From: Thysanoteuthis rhombus
Taxonomy: Eukaryota > Mollusca > Cephalopoda > Oegopsida > Thysanoteuthidae
Length of the DNA: 64,000 nucleotides
NCBI GenBank assembly: GCA_963457665.1
Contig: OY735207.1
Coordinates: 61,959,888 to 62,023,887, forward strand
Reading direction: 5' to 3'
Program-made: the position numbers and the translations under genes
The notes under the pieces: model-generated
Told to the model about the DNA's origin: nothing
What the model saw: the letters and a program-made list of their open reading frames with translations, nothing else
The model's database searches: none
Part shown: positions 13,331 to 26,290 of the stretch, piece after piece
Layout: each line of letters begins with the position of its first letter
Numbering within the stretch: the stretch's first letter is position 1

Positions 13331-16094
13331 TGGTTAGTTTTCTCATTCCAGTGAGAAGACAGATGAATAACTGTATCATATTATATGAATAACAGCTCCG
13401 TTCAGTTGATATCACTTGCCTTAATTCCTGAGCACAAACAATCTTCTCCCTGATTCTCAATGCACAACATACACTGTTCAAATGAATTTTAGGTTTTAAA
13501 AATCCACTTTTCAAATGTTAATATCACTCTAATGATCACAAGTCATACATAGTCCTGTGAACAACCTTCACTTTTTTACAGCAAAGGCAACACCCACTAC
13601 GAGTAGGTTATTATAACTTTCTGTGAGGAGGGAAATATATCCTCAGAAGTTGATATTTTTGGTTAGCCTCTTTTTTGAATTATTCACCTGACAAAGGATA
13701 GAGACTGGATCAGATGAAATGTTATGTTGACACTGATTCAATTGTCCGAATTAAAGTTGGAATGTTAATGGTACTTCTTGGAATTATGGACAATATCAAC
13801 ATTGTATTTCCTATATCTATTCACACGTGGAATGTACTATGGAGATTTTGACATGTAGTTACTTCCTTTCTATGCTTTTGCAGTGGTTATCAAAATACTG
13901 AATTACATTTTCCGGCACACCACTTCAAATTTTTAGTGAGCAACATTTGCATTTTCCCTTATGTTCATTTGCTTCGAAAACAAAAGGAAGACAATTTGAG
14001 TAACTGAACTGGCCTTCTTTTGACACTATATCATTTACAAAAACACTGGTTAACTTTTTTTCATAAAAAATTAATGCAATAGGGATAGTAGATTTAGTAT
14101 TTACAATTTGGTTGAATATGTTGTACATTTAAGAATAATGAAGGAAAAAAGGGGGGAATAAAAAAATCTAACTAAAAATTCAGCCAGTCAAAATTAGGTG
14201 AAGCGGTATGATTACAAGTGCAATTTCGGATTTTGAACAGGGCTTGTGCTTTTGGTAGAAGCTGTGTCACTATAAAGACAATCATTAGAAGAAATGAAAG
14301 TTTTGGCATATTTGTTTGATGAATACTACCAATCACAGGTTACACAAATGTTTGGTTTAAACAGATTTTAAAATACAGAAAATAAATGTTTATCAAGTCA
14401 TATGATAGTATCAAAATAATGTGCATAAAAATGGACATTATACAAGCAGAAAGTAATAATATCAGTAAAACCACATTCATCTTTCACTGTTAAAATCTCG
14501 AAAAAGAAAAAGGAAGAACAAAAAATGAAATATTCAGGATATTTCCAATTTTTTCCTTTAAGAGAAATTCCATCTTTAAATTGTGACAGAAAAAGAGATT
14601 AATTATCCCAAAGGAATGTTAATGCAAAATTTCCAATACCCACCCCAATGGGCACAGCTCCAGTCACAGTCTTGGCTTTATGATTTATTTTGGGAATGGC
14701 ATGTGTGATTTAATCTCATTATGATTTTTTCTAAATATCTTGCATTTTAATTAGAGTGAAAATCACTTTCACCCAAAAACCTCCATGCAAATAATTCTTT
14801 ACACAAGTTTACCCTTCTCATCTCCACCTTCAAACAAATTATCATGAAATTTAGTTGTATCCATAAAATAATTAGTGAAAAAAAAAAAAAAAACCTACAA
14901 TGTTGAATCAATTTTTTGGTCTTTTCTCAGGACATACAAAGAGAAGTGTATTGATCATAATCCAATCCAACAAAATCTGAACTGAAATGGTAGCGGGTAT
15001 TGGAAATAAATATGATTTTCTGTCACATCTGGGACATAATAATGGTCAAGGCCATCGTCTTTTCTTTTTTTTTTCATATATATGATGAATAGTTGTATGT
15101 GTTGAAAGTACATTTGAGAAGTATGTTATCTAAAATGACATATGGAACGAAGCTGTGAGCCTACACAAATCAATGCATCCAAGATAAGATGCATCCCTGA
15201 ATAACACAATACTAAATTATACTAAAATTAAAGGTTTTATTTTCAATATGGAATTCTTTTAATGTGTTAAGTTGTTAATAGCAATCTATCCATGTAGTGA
15301 AAATATCAGTCTGTTGTCATGACCAGAGATAGGGTATATATACAGGCCACACAGATAACAGGTTTAAAATTTAAAAAATTATAAATCAATTTTGTGTTAT
15401 TGTTCTTTGAAAACTACTTACATTCTTAATTTTTCTTACATAACATTTTGTCTCGAGACTTTATGTCCAATCACACATCAAAAGTTGAGACATGAAAAAA
15501 AAAAACTTGAAATAAGAACACTTGAACTATTAGAAAAAAATTATGTCATGTTAACTTCATGCTTCTTGGTGCCAATCAATACATAAATAACCACGCCATT
15601 TTTACAGGCATATGCTGGTGAATATATAACAATGAATGTAAATTGTTCCAATTTTAACATCTTTTACTTAATGTTATCAGCCAGCAATTGTTATCCAAAA
15701 GACCCTGACCCAAAGTGATCACAATAAGCTGCTCCCTCAGTTCATATTTCAACGAACAATCGATTGATAGATACTGATCGACTCCCTTTTGCTTTTGATG
15801 ATGATCAATCCTGTTGATATGACATAACAGTTACAACTATCAATACAGTTGAATCTAAAATGATAAAAGTAAAGGACTGTATGCCAAACAGAAACCTGAG
15901 TCAATGACATCATCAGGATTGATCTTGAATTCCACCTTTGATTAGAAATCTAACATTTTATTCAAACAGGCATTTAATTTATGAATAGGCCTAGATTTCA
16001 AACAAAGCTTATAAACATTTGATAATAGTTTAGGTCTTAAAAACCAAGCACCAAGGTCAAAGAGAAACAAAGACTTGTTTACACCTTATCAGAT
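13331..16094. other. Non-coding stretch
   Basis: A 67-codon ATG-initiated frame at 13925-14128 on the minus strand ends in a Cys-rich segment (KGKCKCCSLKI). It has no family match that I can see and is within chance length. A short inverted pair, GATCAATCCTG near 15807 and CAGGATTGATC near 15914, may be a decayed element. Nothing else was recognised. Confidence 0.4.
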
Positions 16095-16466
16095 TAGAGG
16101 CCTGATTAGACACCCAATAGAAACAGTCATGTGACCAACATCTTTTGGCAGCAGCTTGTATTAGGGGGTGACCAATTGAGAAAAAAATAAGAAAAATGAG
16201 ATAATCAATGGATAACTTACTTTCTCGTCTTTTGTTCGATCACTAAAAAGAAGAGTGAATGCAGCCAGGCACAAACTAAAGACCAATTTAGCTTAAACTT
16301 ACATTGTAAATAAAAGCCTCTCCAACCAAAAACCTATTTTGAAGGAAATTTTAAAAAAACAAAAAACTGTTTCTAGGAATAAAGGTTGAAATTTTTAGCC
16401 CTCTAGCTCTATTATTGCAAATTGTACACATCATATATAGCCAACCTGCCAGACCAATTAGGGATG
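16095..16466 (+). repeat. Dispersed repeat family A, copy 3 (longest)
   Basis: It contains the first block (CCTGATTAGACACCCAATAG, GTGACCAACATCTTTTGGCA), the middle block shared with the 57 kb copy (ACCAATTTAGCTTAAACTTA, CATTGTAAAT), and the distal block (CCCTCTAGCTCTATTATTGC, CAACCTGCCAGACCAATTAG). It therefore gives the best view of the whole unit, about 370 bases. Confidence 0.6.
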
Positions 16467-19400
16467 TTCATTTTCAACCCAAAAAAGAATTTTGATACTT
16501 GGCAATTATAAAAAATTCGCTATTTTATATAAACAATACAAAATCTTGATGTCAATGCTTTGGGGTGAAAATGTTAATATGAAATACATATTAAATGTAA
16601 ATTAGAAAACCAGTGAGTAAAAAACACAGATGTATATTTGTATATCAATCTATGATCGAAAACAATGGTAAATATTTTGAAATGAATGATGAATTATTTT
16701 TGCTATAGTTAACAAATAAAAACCGATTCATTTTTTCATACACCAAAAAGTGAACAGACTTCATGGTACTGGCAACCTTTCAATCCAAGTGGGTCCCATG
16801 TCTGTTAATCATGAGAGGTAGGAGTATTTAAGCTGCTGCTGCTTCAGACAACCATTATACTCATAGTTCTCAACAATATCAGATTTCATGTCTTTTTTGC
16901 AAGCTGTTACATATAGATGTAGACATTCACATTGTAAATATTTTTTTTTCCCTGAAAAAGCAACAATTCTTCAACTAGTAAAACTGAAAGAAAAACAATG
17001 CCTCACAGCACCCTGAACATTCTTGATATAAAGGTAACAGATCCTGCTCTCTTAAAAGCTAATTGTTCAAACTAGCTGAAAACCCAGCATATCTGGCAGG
17101 TTTTCAGTAAGTTCCTGCAAAGGCTTATGGGGCCTATCGATATTCAATCCAAAAATAAGAAATTTGCTTGAACCATTAAATCTGTTAGTATGAATATATT
17201 TATTGAAAAATGATATTCTTTTTTTAAAGCTTCGAAACTTTTTAAAACGTAAACACAGCCAGAAGTAGGTCATTGTTGCTCGATTTCATCTAAACCAATG
17301 AAAAAAGCAGTTATTTCTTTTAAGGCTTCTGTACTGTAAAATTATGAATTTTACTTTTTGACTGGACCACAAAAAAGCCTTTTTTTGCTCCCAGATTCAT
17401 GGAACATTTTAAGAATATACTTTAACACCTGCTTCAGTAAAATAAAGAATACAACCATTTTCTTGGGGTAAAACAATTTTCAGGGAGAAACATGGCTTCA
17501 ACCACTTGAGTCATTTTTCCTATTTCTTTTTTTCAGTTTTTTTGGTAAGTCAGTTGAAACAGGACAATTGGAATAATGGTTCAGATGACCTGATGCCTTA
17601 GTCAAGAGAACATGAAGGGACTATGAATAAACCAAGCACTTGTGTTTCACTGTAATATACAAAGTGCTATTACCCACAAGCTACATAAGTCAATATAAGC
17701 AGAATAGTCAGCACTTATTCAGAGTTACCAACAGAGAAAAGCAGTAGCAGTAGCAGGAGAAACCCTCCCTGCCACCTAACCCTATTTGGTTCACAGCAAA
17801 TATTCTCTCGCCAGCTGTATAATACATTACCAGAAGCTACAAATAAAATACCAAGAAATCTGACAGACTAAAACAAGAGTAAAGTAGATTTCTCGTGATA
17901 GCAGCAAATTATACAGACATACCATGCCCAGTAACCAAAAACCTAATATCTGTCAACAAAAGCAGCAACATGTAAGGGCTCTGTTACATCGCTTTTTCAA
18001 CATGGCTATAATAGTCAGAATACAACAAACAGTACACTTTGTTCTCAATCTCAAGAGAAGTAATTTTACTTTGAGCTTGAAAGACGAAAAGAGAATGGGA
18101 TGGTTGAAAATTGTACACATAATAGGTAAATAAAGATCCTTCTGAAATCATTGTCTATTGTTGTTTCATTTCAATCAGTTACAAAGTATAAGGTTAAATT
18201 ATCAAAATAATTTTTAGGAATAGTAAAGCTGATATAAGATCAAATCATTTATATATGTGATAAAACTGGGCATTAGCATAACTGATGCTAGTTACTTTCT
18301 GAATTAATTGTACAAAGATCAAAAATATATATAAATATATCATGTATCAACACCAGAGGTGTCTGATAGTACACCACAACAGGTGAAAACAGGCTTTCAA
18401 CTTTCAAAAGATTTAATAAACAACAGGTGTTTCAAGAATGCCAAGAGCACTGTTAGACATTGGTAGGTCAGAAGGATTACGCGTATGTTGACGACAATAT
18501 TTATAAAACCACGGGAATGGATGATAACAAAGCAATCATTACCTATCTCTACCAACCAGTCCAAAATTATGGACAATAGTGGCTGAAGGAAATAGAACAT
18601 TGTTTATGGATGCTGCACAGGGCCTTTGTGCACACATAGGTACAACACTTGATTTTCCTTTCTCAACTACTACAATCTATTATCAATTTTTTGCTACTCC
18701 AGTTTAACAAGCCCAGATATAACATTTTTCAGATTTAGTGGACACTTTAAAAGCGCATGCAACTGTGCAATAGACTCTCTTTCACGATTCGTCTTAGACA
18801 TCATCACACTTCTGTAACATCACATTGATGTTTTTAAGGAGAATGTTTTCTTTGTTAATTAAATAATTTCGAAATCCTTACAATTCAGAATGGCATCAAC
18901 AGAAGTTAAAAAAAGCACATGAATTTGAAAGTAGTGCAGAAACTCAAGCTAATTGAAAGATTAGAACACAAATTGTGACACTAATTGGTCATGGGAAGAG
19001 TCTCTTTGCGATGAGTCAAAAGTGACAAGGAACCATAGCAAATTCACAGATTCATAATTTGTCTGCGTATTTATGATCGGTGTGGTGTGAACTCACTACA
19101 ATGTATCAGCAAATCTTATAAAACAAGTCTTTTTCAATTTCCCTCCCTCTTAATTTTTTATTAAAAACATGGACATTTTTATTTTCATTTATTTGAAAAA
19201 ATTTCAGTAAAGTAATTTTAATTTAAAATGAAACTAATTAAATTAGTTTTTTCTCAAAACTGACACATTTCTTGTGATAAATAAGCCTTGAGGATTGAAT
19301 GCACAAAAAACTACTTGCAAAACATTTTTGTATTTTTTTATTGAATAGTTAACGTTTCACTTTCAACCGTCTTTTCAGTAAAAAAAAAAAAGTTTTGATG

Positions 19401-20584
19401 GAAATATACTTGTTTTGATTAAATTAAATATAATTGTGATTAAACTAAACTACCATTTTATTCATTTCTTATTTGAAAAAAAAAAAAAAAAAAAAATCCA
19501 GTTAAAGATTTTGTTTACTTTTTTTATAAGAATGCTGACAACTGGTGTCAGCTGAAAATTTCATTTTATGAGCTCAATCAAATTTGGGGTGTTTATTCTG
19601 CACATGATCTCAATAAATTTATAATCTATTTTGTATTAAGGCTATTTTTGCATTAAAATTTTTGAATTTGAAAAAGAGTGAAAAAAAAAAAAAAAGGTGA
19701 AAAATTGCCCTTTCTCTAGTAATATTTGATTAAACAGACATTATCAATCAATAGATAACCGTCTGCCCCTATGTCTGTTAAATCAAAGGTTTACTGTATC
19801 TCAATCATTATTGTTTTTTATTGCAAATAAACTACGGTTGGGTTTCCCTTCAGCAGACAGTATATATACTTTATTCTGATCCCTACTTTTAATGTAAGTT
19901 CCAGGTGAGAAATAAACTCACAATTCTCTATGTTAGAGGGTGACTCACTCAACGCATACCTGCTCTTATCATATAGCAAGCAAAAATTAATTATCAAAAA
20001 TACTTCATAGAATAAAATTGCTACATTCCAACAGTTTGCATGTGTGATTAACAAAGCCTGAATTTTCAGCTTTCTTTATAATAAAAACTTGACAACTTCC
20101 TACTTTATGTTTGTTCCTTCCACATGGTGAAATGAGGAAAATCCATGGCACATAACAAGAATGCTTCCTCGAGACATCATATCCAAAGAGGGTTTATACA
20201 AGTAAAGCAACAGTATCAATTGCTCAGCATTATCAGATCTCCAGGTAATCAAACATGCATCTACTTCCCTTACAAGTAATATCAATCATCTCCAAAATCA
20301 AGTGATTAAAAGTCATAATTGCACAACTTAATTTTAGCTCAAATGCATAAAAATTAAAAATAAAAACTTTTATACCTATGTATCAATATAACTGTGTTAC
20401 ACACATTGCTTATTCAGTAAGATTGGTGGATAGGGAAATGATTAATTCAGAAAGTAAGGCAAAAAATTCACATCATTTTTTTGCAAGTAAGTTGATGCAT
20501 ATCAATCCAAGACAAAGACTTATACTGTACAGACATTTAGAGGCAACTCTATTCCTAATTTTTTCACCCTAATTACACAACTTA
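16467..20584. other. Long featureless non-coding stretch
   Basis: Low-complexity A and T tracts occur near 19380, 19480 and 19680. Short open frames (for example 18397-18600 minus, 19818-20054 minus) have no recognisable domain. No repeat family was identified by eye. Confidence 0.4.
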
Positions 20585-20727
20585 GGATGTACTCAATTAG
20601 CTGCAGAGTGCACAGGAAAATCTGTCCTAATGAAGAGTTTTCCACACTCTTAGCTGATATCAGGAATCAAACCTGGATCCTTCTGCGTGTGAGACAAACA
20701 TGTTAACCTTTACACCATCTGAGCGGA
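20585..20727 (-). mobile_element. tRNA-derived SINE (tRNA-Val-like head)
   Basis: Read on the minus strand from 20727, the sequence gives an A-box-like GCTCAGATGGTGTAAAGG, an anticodon-arm segment GTTTGTCTCACACGCAGAAG with CAC at the anticodon position, and a B-box CAGGTTTGATTCCTG. This order and spacing match a tRNA, most closely tRNA-Val(CAC). The T-arm stem is intact (CAGG/CCTG). About 75 bases of unrelated tail follow (to 20585), so it is a SINE or tRNA-like pseudogene and not a working tRNA gene. Confidence 0.6.
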
Positions 20728-20756
20728 TAAAAATTATAGGGATTGTTCATTCTGGA

Positions 20757-20880
20757 CCAGAGGTTCCGGGAATAAAGCTATTAAGTAAAAATAAAAATCT
20801 TAGTTAATAGTTTGTGCTTAAGAGTAGTGAGGATGTGTGATGCAAGATACAGTATAACTGTGCAACCAAAGATTTGAATT
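20757..20880 (+). mobile_element. hAT-family fragment related to 4614
   Basis: The CAGAGGTTCC start and the block GTGTGATGCAAGATACAG, TATAACTGTGCAACCA match the element at 4614-4870. The copy is truncated. Confidence 0.4.
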
Positions 20881-22540
20881 TATAAGCTGAGAATGATTTG
20901 AGATGTGCTCTTTCATTAATAGACCCACAAATCAAAGAACTAGTAGCAAAAAAAAAAAATCAACAGAAAATATTGAGGTGTATATCAGTTACAATAGCAA
21001 ATTTCTTTTCTTTTTTTTTGTAATAAATTGGAATTTTCAAAAGATAAGTTCATTGATTTTGTTTACACCCTTTGATTAATGTATACGAAGAAGCAGTCGG
21101 ACAATTAGAAAATTAAACAGCTTTTTTTTTTAAAAAGCTGTCTGATTATATGCAAAGTTAATTAATTATTATAAATTATTCTTTGTTGCAACTTTCTTGT
21201 TGATAAAAGTGGGGAGTGCTTGTGAATCATTGTTTAGATAAATTGAAGAATCCACAACTCTACGCAAGTTGAGCTTCTTTTTTTTTTAAATTGATCAGCG
21301 ATTAGAAAAAGTACTCATGATAGTTTTTAAAAGTACTGAATTAAATTAAAATCACTTTACTTGCAAATGAGTAACAACTTTATTAGAAAGAAATGATGTC
21401 AATTTATCATGAACAGTCCTGCCAATTATCCCCCACCATTTCACATTAAGGTACTTAATTCCCCACCCACAGAACATAAAGATTGCCAATTCCTGCCTGG
21501 ATGTGAAGAGCCCCATTATTCTTCATCTTGCCAGTAATTATTAGTCATATTCAATAGTAATTTGAAGCCCCCTTTCCAAATAGTCAGAGTTAACCCATTT
21601 TATAATTCAAATTATGCTATTGCAACAATATGTATATTTGTCTTTAATTTACTTTTGAGTATACAACCAGCGAAGTGCCCAACATTTGCTTGGGAAAATT
21701 ATTGTAAATTACGCCTTTCATAGGGAGTGATCCAAAGAAAAAGCTAGGGGTTTAGAAGAGCTTTTTTTTTTTTTATTTTATTTTTTTTTTTTTTATTAAT
21801 CAGCAAAATGTTTTGGCCCTATCCCACTTTGTTACGGGACTATTACATAAAATTATATTAATTACACAATACAGATATCAGTTTCTATCAAATAAACAAA
21901 AGATTCTTTACCTCCTACAAAAAAATTATGGGCAAAACAAATATATTCTTGTCGCCAAGTGCTACTGACTAAATTTTATTGAGGAAGAAGAATGCCAATA
22001 TTGGTCCAGGTTTATAACTTGAATATCAAACTAAGTATAAAATTCTTGATATATACGACCACTCATACAGATGATGTTATACCCAAAATTGTTTTCATCT
22101 TTTTTTTCAAAAAGGATTATGATCACAGAAAAATCCATGCACTGAACATGAACCTTTTTTTTTTCCTCAAACATTTGATATTTCAGTTTATTAGATACGA
22201 TGAATATGTTGAGAAATGTTCTAAAAGATTGAATTATAAGTAATGATTCCCTCCTGTAAAAATGAAAATGAAAAACAAACCTTGTAAATCTTTGGGGTCC
22301 AAACAACAGTAAGTAAAGAGATAAACTGAGCTTGAATTCTATGAACTTCTTCCTTAGATTTCATATCTCCCTCAGAAGCTAAGTAGATGAATGAAAATAT
22401 GATTTTACATACCAGCACTTGTAGAAGTTATCACCAATTCTTTCAGCATTGTTTTTGAAAGAATGAATTATAAAAAACTTCATTTTTATTACTTTTTTAC
22501 TGAAAATCTACAAAAAGTCTCTTTTCTAAAGATAAATTAA
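20881..22540. other. AT-rich non-coding stretch
   Basis: Long T tracts lie at 21763-21795. Overlapping open frames on both strands at 21992-22306 have no domain. No repeat family was recognised. Confidence 0.4.
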
Positions 22541-23400
22541 ATCATAATCAATGCCTTTGAAAATAAAAATATTAACTCATGTACATAGCTAAGGTACGTA
22601 AAAAGTGATCAATTTCATTCACCCAATTTGTGTCATTATTCTCATTAGGGCAGCATCCATTCCAAAGGTGTATGTTTGGAAAGGGCTGGATTTTAGCCAT
22701 AATTGTCAGATAAAACAATTATCCGTCTGTTCTACAAAACTAAGGTTTCAAAATATTTCGGCTACTTCTCTTCATTGTTACCAATTCAGATACTTTTTAC
22801 CTAAATTTCATCAATTTTTATTAGATTTCTCAAGAACTGCTGATCCAAATAACTTCAAACTTGACACTGCACTGCCTTGTATGCTGATTAATATATTGTC
22901 AACTTCGTACAATGGCCAGTTGTCGAGTAATTGCGGTGCATACACAGATTTCTTCCATTGTAATTAGATACTCCATTCGCCTGATAGAATGAATCAATAT
23001 TAAATTTGTCATATCAACTTACAGACCATCTTATGGAACTTCATATCAATGTCAAAGTCAATATACTGAGGTTTACACAGTGTAACACAAGTAGGAAGCA
23101 TGTCATAATTAGTAAATAAATTCATTGAATAAAGCTAATATTTGTTATTTTGAATATGTAAATAGTTGAAATCTCTCCATTTCTTTTGAACATCAGAAAT
23201 TAATTTTTCGAAACCATATACCACTATCCATTTAACGAAGTAAACAGATGTCAAAACTAGGTGGGGCACTATATGTGTATGGCTTATAAATGATTTTATA
23301 TAGATACAATTAGCTAAAATCATAGAAAGCAACTGAAGAATTTTTCATCCAATTGTATGATGACTGGGTTTAGAATCTCGTTAGTCAACTCAACTGAACC
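22541..23400 (+). repeat. Dispersed repeat family C, copy 1, interrupted
   Basis: Blocks AAATCATAATCAATGCCTTT, GTGATCAATTT, ATTCTC, CGCCTGATAGAATGAATCAA, TATCAATGTCAAAGTCAATA and AATTAGCTAAAATCATAGAA recur in order at 25055-25280 and 26160-26290. Compared with that copy, this one carries an extra block at 22649-22967. Confidence 0.55.
22649..22967. mobile_element. Insertion inside family C copy 1
   Basis: The block is absent from the 25 kb copy of family C and is bounded by ATTAG at 22644-22648 and at 22963-22967, a possible target-site duplication. It is open in one plus-strand frame for its whole length (about 105 codons, no ATG at the start). I do not recognise the product. It contains no TIRs that I can see. 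Confidence 0.4.
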
Positions 23401-23634
23401 CCCACCCCCAATGCAAATTAAACAGGTGTCACATCAAAGCTGAATCCCACAGATGTTGACAGCTTATTCAAAACAATAGAAAGAAATACTAACAATAAGA
23501 TGAATTGTTAGCAAGGGTTTTTGGAGGACTACTGCTCACTGAAACTCACCCAAGCCCCATTCATAATACCAGCACATTGGGTGCATAGTTTTCGCCTTTT
23601 CAACTGGCATATACAGTATACTAGTTGTTACTGA

Positions 23635-23735
23635 CTAGGGCTGTTATTGAAAACATAGGTTTCTTTCAGTTTTAAAGTTGGTCTAGCTGGCTATGTATAT
23701 ATGCATGTATTATGCATACAGGCCACACTGGTGGA
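23635..23735 (-). repeat. Dispersed repeat family A, distal part, inverted
   Basis: Read on the minus strand it gives CCAGTGTGGCCTGTATGC, AGCCAGCTAGACCAAC and GAAAGAAACCTATG, matching the distal blocks of copy 1 at 655-845. Confidence 0.45.
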
Positions 23736-25054
23736 CAGAAAATTTGAGCATTTACTCCTTATTATGGCTAGTGAAAACCCTTTTTTGTTTTGTTTCTCAA
23801 ATTCCTACTCAAAATATGGTTTCTAGTGGGGTTCAGTTCGTGATTCAAATTCATGCTAAATTGATTTCTTCGATAGTGTCCACACCTGTTTTTTTTAATT
23901 CAGACTTTTAGTGATCACTGCTCAACAAATGGTGAGAGAAAAAATTCATTTACTGATCATCTCTCTTTCTAATTTTCAAAATTATCACCCCAAACATGGT
24001 TACGTGATGGTTCCAACCGAGTGACTAACCAGACCTGTATGTATACTGATGATAAAAAAGTGAAACGTAAAAATTTACTTTAATCCTACGTGCAAAAATA
24101 TGCTGATGTCATGTTGTGAATCTTTATCTGCAGAACTTTAAATAGGAAACCTCAAAATCTGCATTTCATTCTTATCCCTGAATAACACGAAAACACATCT
24201 GATCTTCCCCACTTACTATAAGGCAATGGTTAGGAAGATAACCTTACAGTAGTGAATTGCACTCAATCCCAACAAGCGTGACCTTACAAAGCATAGTAAA
24301 TAACCACTACAGCTGACACCAATACTGATATCTGAAGTCCAAGTTGCTGCTAACAGTGCTATTAGTCGCTCTACCTTGAAAAAAAGTTCCCATACTAATA
24401 TCAATATGGTAGCATTAGTATAAGTGATTACAAATTCGTTTCTGCATTATTAAACATTTTAAAGTGAATTATCATCATAAATTTAATTGTTTTTACTTTT
24501 TCAGTTGAAAAACTGAAGTCTTTGTTCCCAGAAAATCCTAATAATGGAGCTAAAACAAGTACATTTAACCAAAACTATCATTATGACAAACACACGCACA
24601 CAAAACACCACTCTACGTGTATCTGTGATTTGGTTTGCTGCTGAAATGTGATGAAACTGTATCCAGTCTACTACTAGCAAAAACTACACTAACAAAATTT
24701 TTTGTCCAAATGTTTTTGTTTTAAATTATCAATTAGCCAACAGACATTATGTCGAACTGTCATTTGGGCTTTACTTATGACTCTGTATATTCATTTTCTC
24801 AAAATATTCATACTTTATTTTGAGAGAATTTGAAAGAAAAATTCACCAGGTCATCATACTTGAATTTTATGTTATTTTTTTCATCTTTGGTTTTACTTTT
24901 GAATCTATACATCAATTGTCTCAAAATATTTATACTTCAAAAAAAAAAAAAAAAAAAAAAATCTTAATACATTGATTTATAAGAAAAAAAAAGAAATTTT
25001 AATTTAAGATTAGCCTATAAACCCGTCCATAGAGCAGGTATTTAGCTAGTAAAT
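23736..25054. other. Non-coding stretch with local duplication
   Basis: A divergent direct duplication of roughly 125 bases is visible: GACTCTGTATATTCATTTTC, TCAAAATATTCATACTT near 24780 matches GAATCTATACATCAATTGTC, TCAAAATATTTATACTT near 24900. An (A)23 tract follows at 24938-24960. No gene. Confidence 0.4.
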
Positions 25055-25280
25055 AAAATCATAATTAATGTCTTTAAATAATGAAACAAAAAAAATACCA
25101 CTTGGCTAAAATGTGCAAAAAGCGATCAATTTTGTATCATTATTCTCGTAATTCATTCACCTGATATAATCAATATTGAATTTATCGTTGTATCATGTCT
25201 CAGACTCATAAAAATCACAGTCAATATATTAAGGTTATCATACATTGTAAGATAGGTAGGAAGTATGTATTTTTTTCAAT
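25055..25280 (+). repeat. Dispersed repeat family C, copy 2, first part
   Basis: It aligns with 22541-22648 and 22968-23100 without the 319-base extra block. Its remainder appears about 880 bases further on at 26160-26290. Confidence 0.5.
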
Positions 25281-25675
25281 TTTTACTAGATGATGTGTTA
25301 TGAATCATTTTTATTCCATGACAACTTTTAACCATAATCTTCATTTCTCAGTTGCTTTTTATAGCAGGTTTTGCTCAGAACAATAACCCTTTAGTAGCAA
25401 GTGAATAACGTCAATCAGAAAATAAAGAAAGACAACTAATGAATTAAGATGAAGGTGAAAAGTAGTCATAAAATCAAAATTAAAACAATGATTCATAATA
25501 CTTCATCCAATGATAATAAAGAAAGAATTTTTAAAAAGAAATGTGTTGAAAAAACCGACACTATCAGAATATAAACAAACATGGCTGCCTATCAGAGTGA
25601 AGATGGTTTAAAGGTGTCATTTGGACCTCTGCCTCCTGGTTTATGATTTCAAGTATGTAAATATTTTAATTTTGA

Positions 25676-25890
25676 ACAACTGTAGCCATCAAAGATGTCA
25701 AACGATATTATCCTTTTTCATTAGTGCATGTGTTTGTTTGCTCCATACCGTTTCATCTACGGACTTCGGAATAGGCATCAGTACTCCTCTAGACCCCTTC
25801 CAAAAAAAAAATTATTTTTGGAAAAGAGCCTAATTTTGCCAGATTTATTAATAATATCTAGATTCTCCACAATCTAAATGTTTCTAAATG
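25676..25890 (+). repeat. Dispersed repeat family B, copy 2 (5' half)
   Basis: GAACAACTGTAGCCATCAAA, CGGAATAGGCATCAGTACTC and CTAGATTCTCCACAATCTAA are matched in order at 37734-37920. It lies in the gap that splits family C copy 2, so B (or a larger unit containing it) may have inserted into C. Confidence 0.5.
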
Positions 25891-26159
25891 CTATTTTTTT
25901 ACACTATTTTAGCAGTCTTAGCTAGAGAACGCCAGTGATGTAATAAGTAAAATTTATTCTGACAATATTTATTCTTCAATTGAATTTTTTTTATACGACT
26001 CCAAAATTTGACGCTTAAGTTGTTCAACTATTGACTGGAGTGGGATTCTCTTTCTTCTTAACAAAAGAAAATTACTTTTTGGATATCAGGTATCTTTATA
26101 TTCTTCAATTCTTGTGTTCATTTCACAAGCTAACACATGTGAATACTAGCAAGAGGGAT

Positions 26160-26290
26160 ACAAGTGCATGGGCTTATAAATGGTCAGAAGTAGACACAAT
26201 TAGCTGAAAGCATTGAAAGCAACCAAGAATTTTTCAACCCACTGTATCATAATTGGGTTCAGAAACTTCTTAGTCTGCATTTTCAATTGG
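26160..26290 (+). repeat. Dispersed repeat family C, copy 2, second part
   Basis: GGCTTATAAATGGTCAG, CACAATTAGCTGAAAGCATT and AAGAATTTTTCAACCCACTG match 23281-23360. Confidence 0.5.

Noticed and set aside
22605-22967. 120-codon frame as a host gene
   Set aside because: It spans the border of family C and the inserted block and has no ATG start, so at most the inserted block codes for something.
25581-25640. ATGGCTGCC start-like sequence on the plus strand
   Set aside because: The frame stops after 19 codons, no good donor follows, and it lies close to the family B and C repeats.
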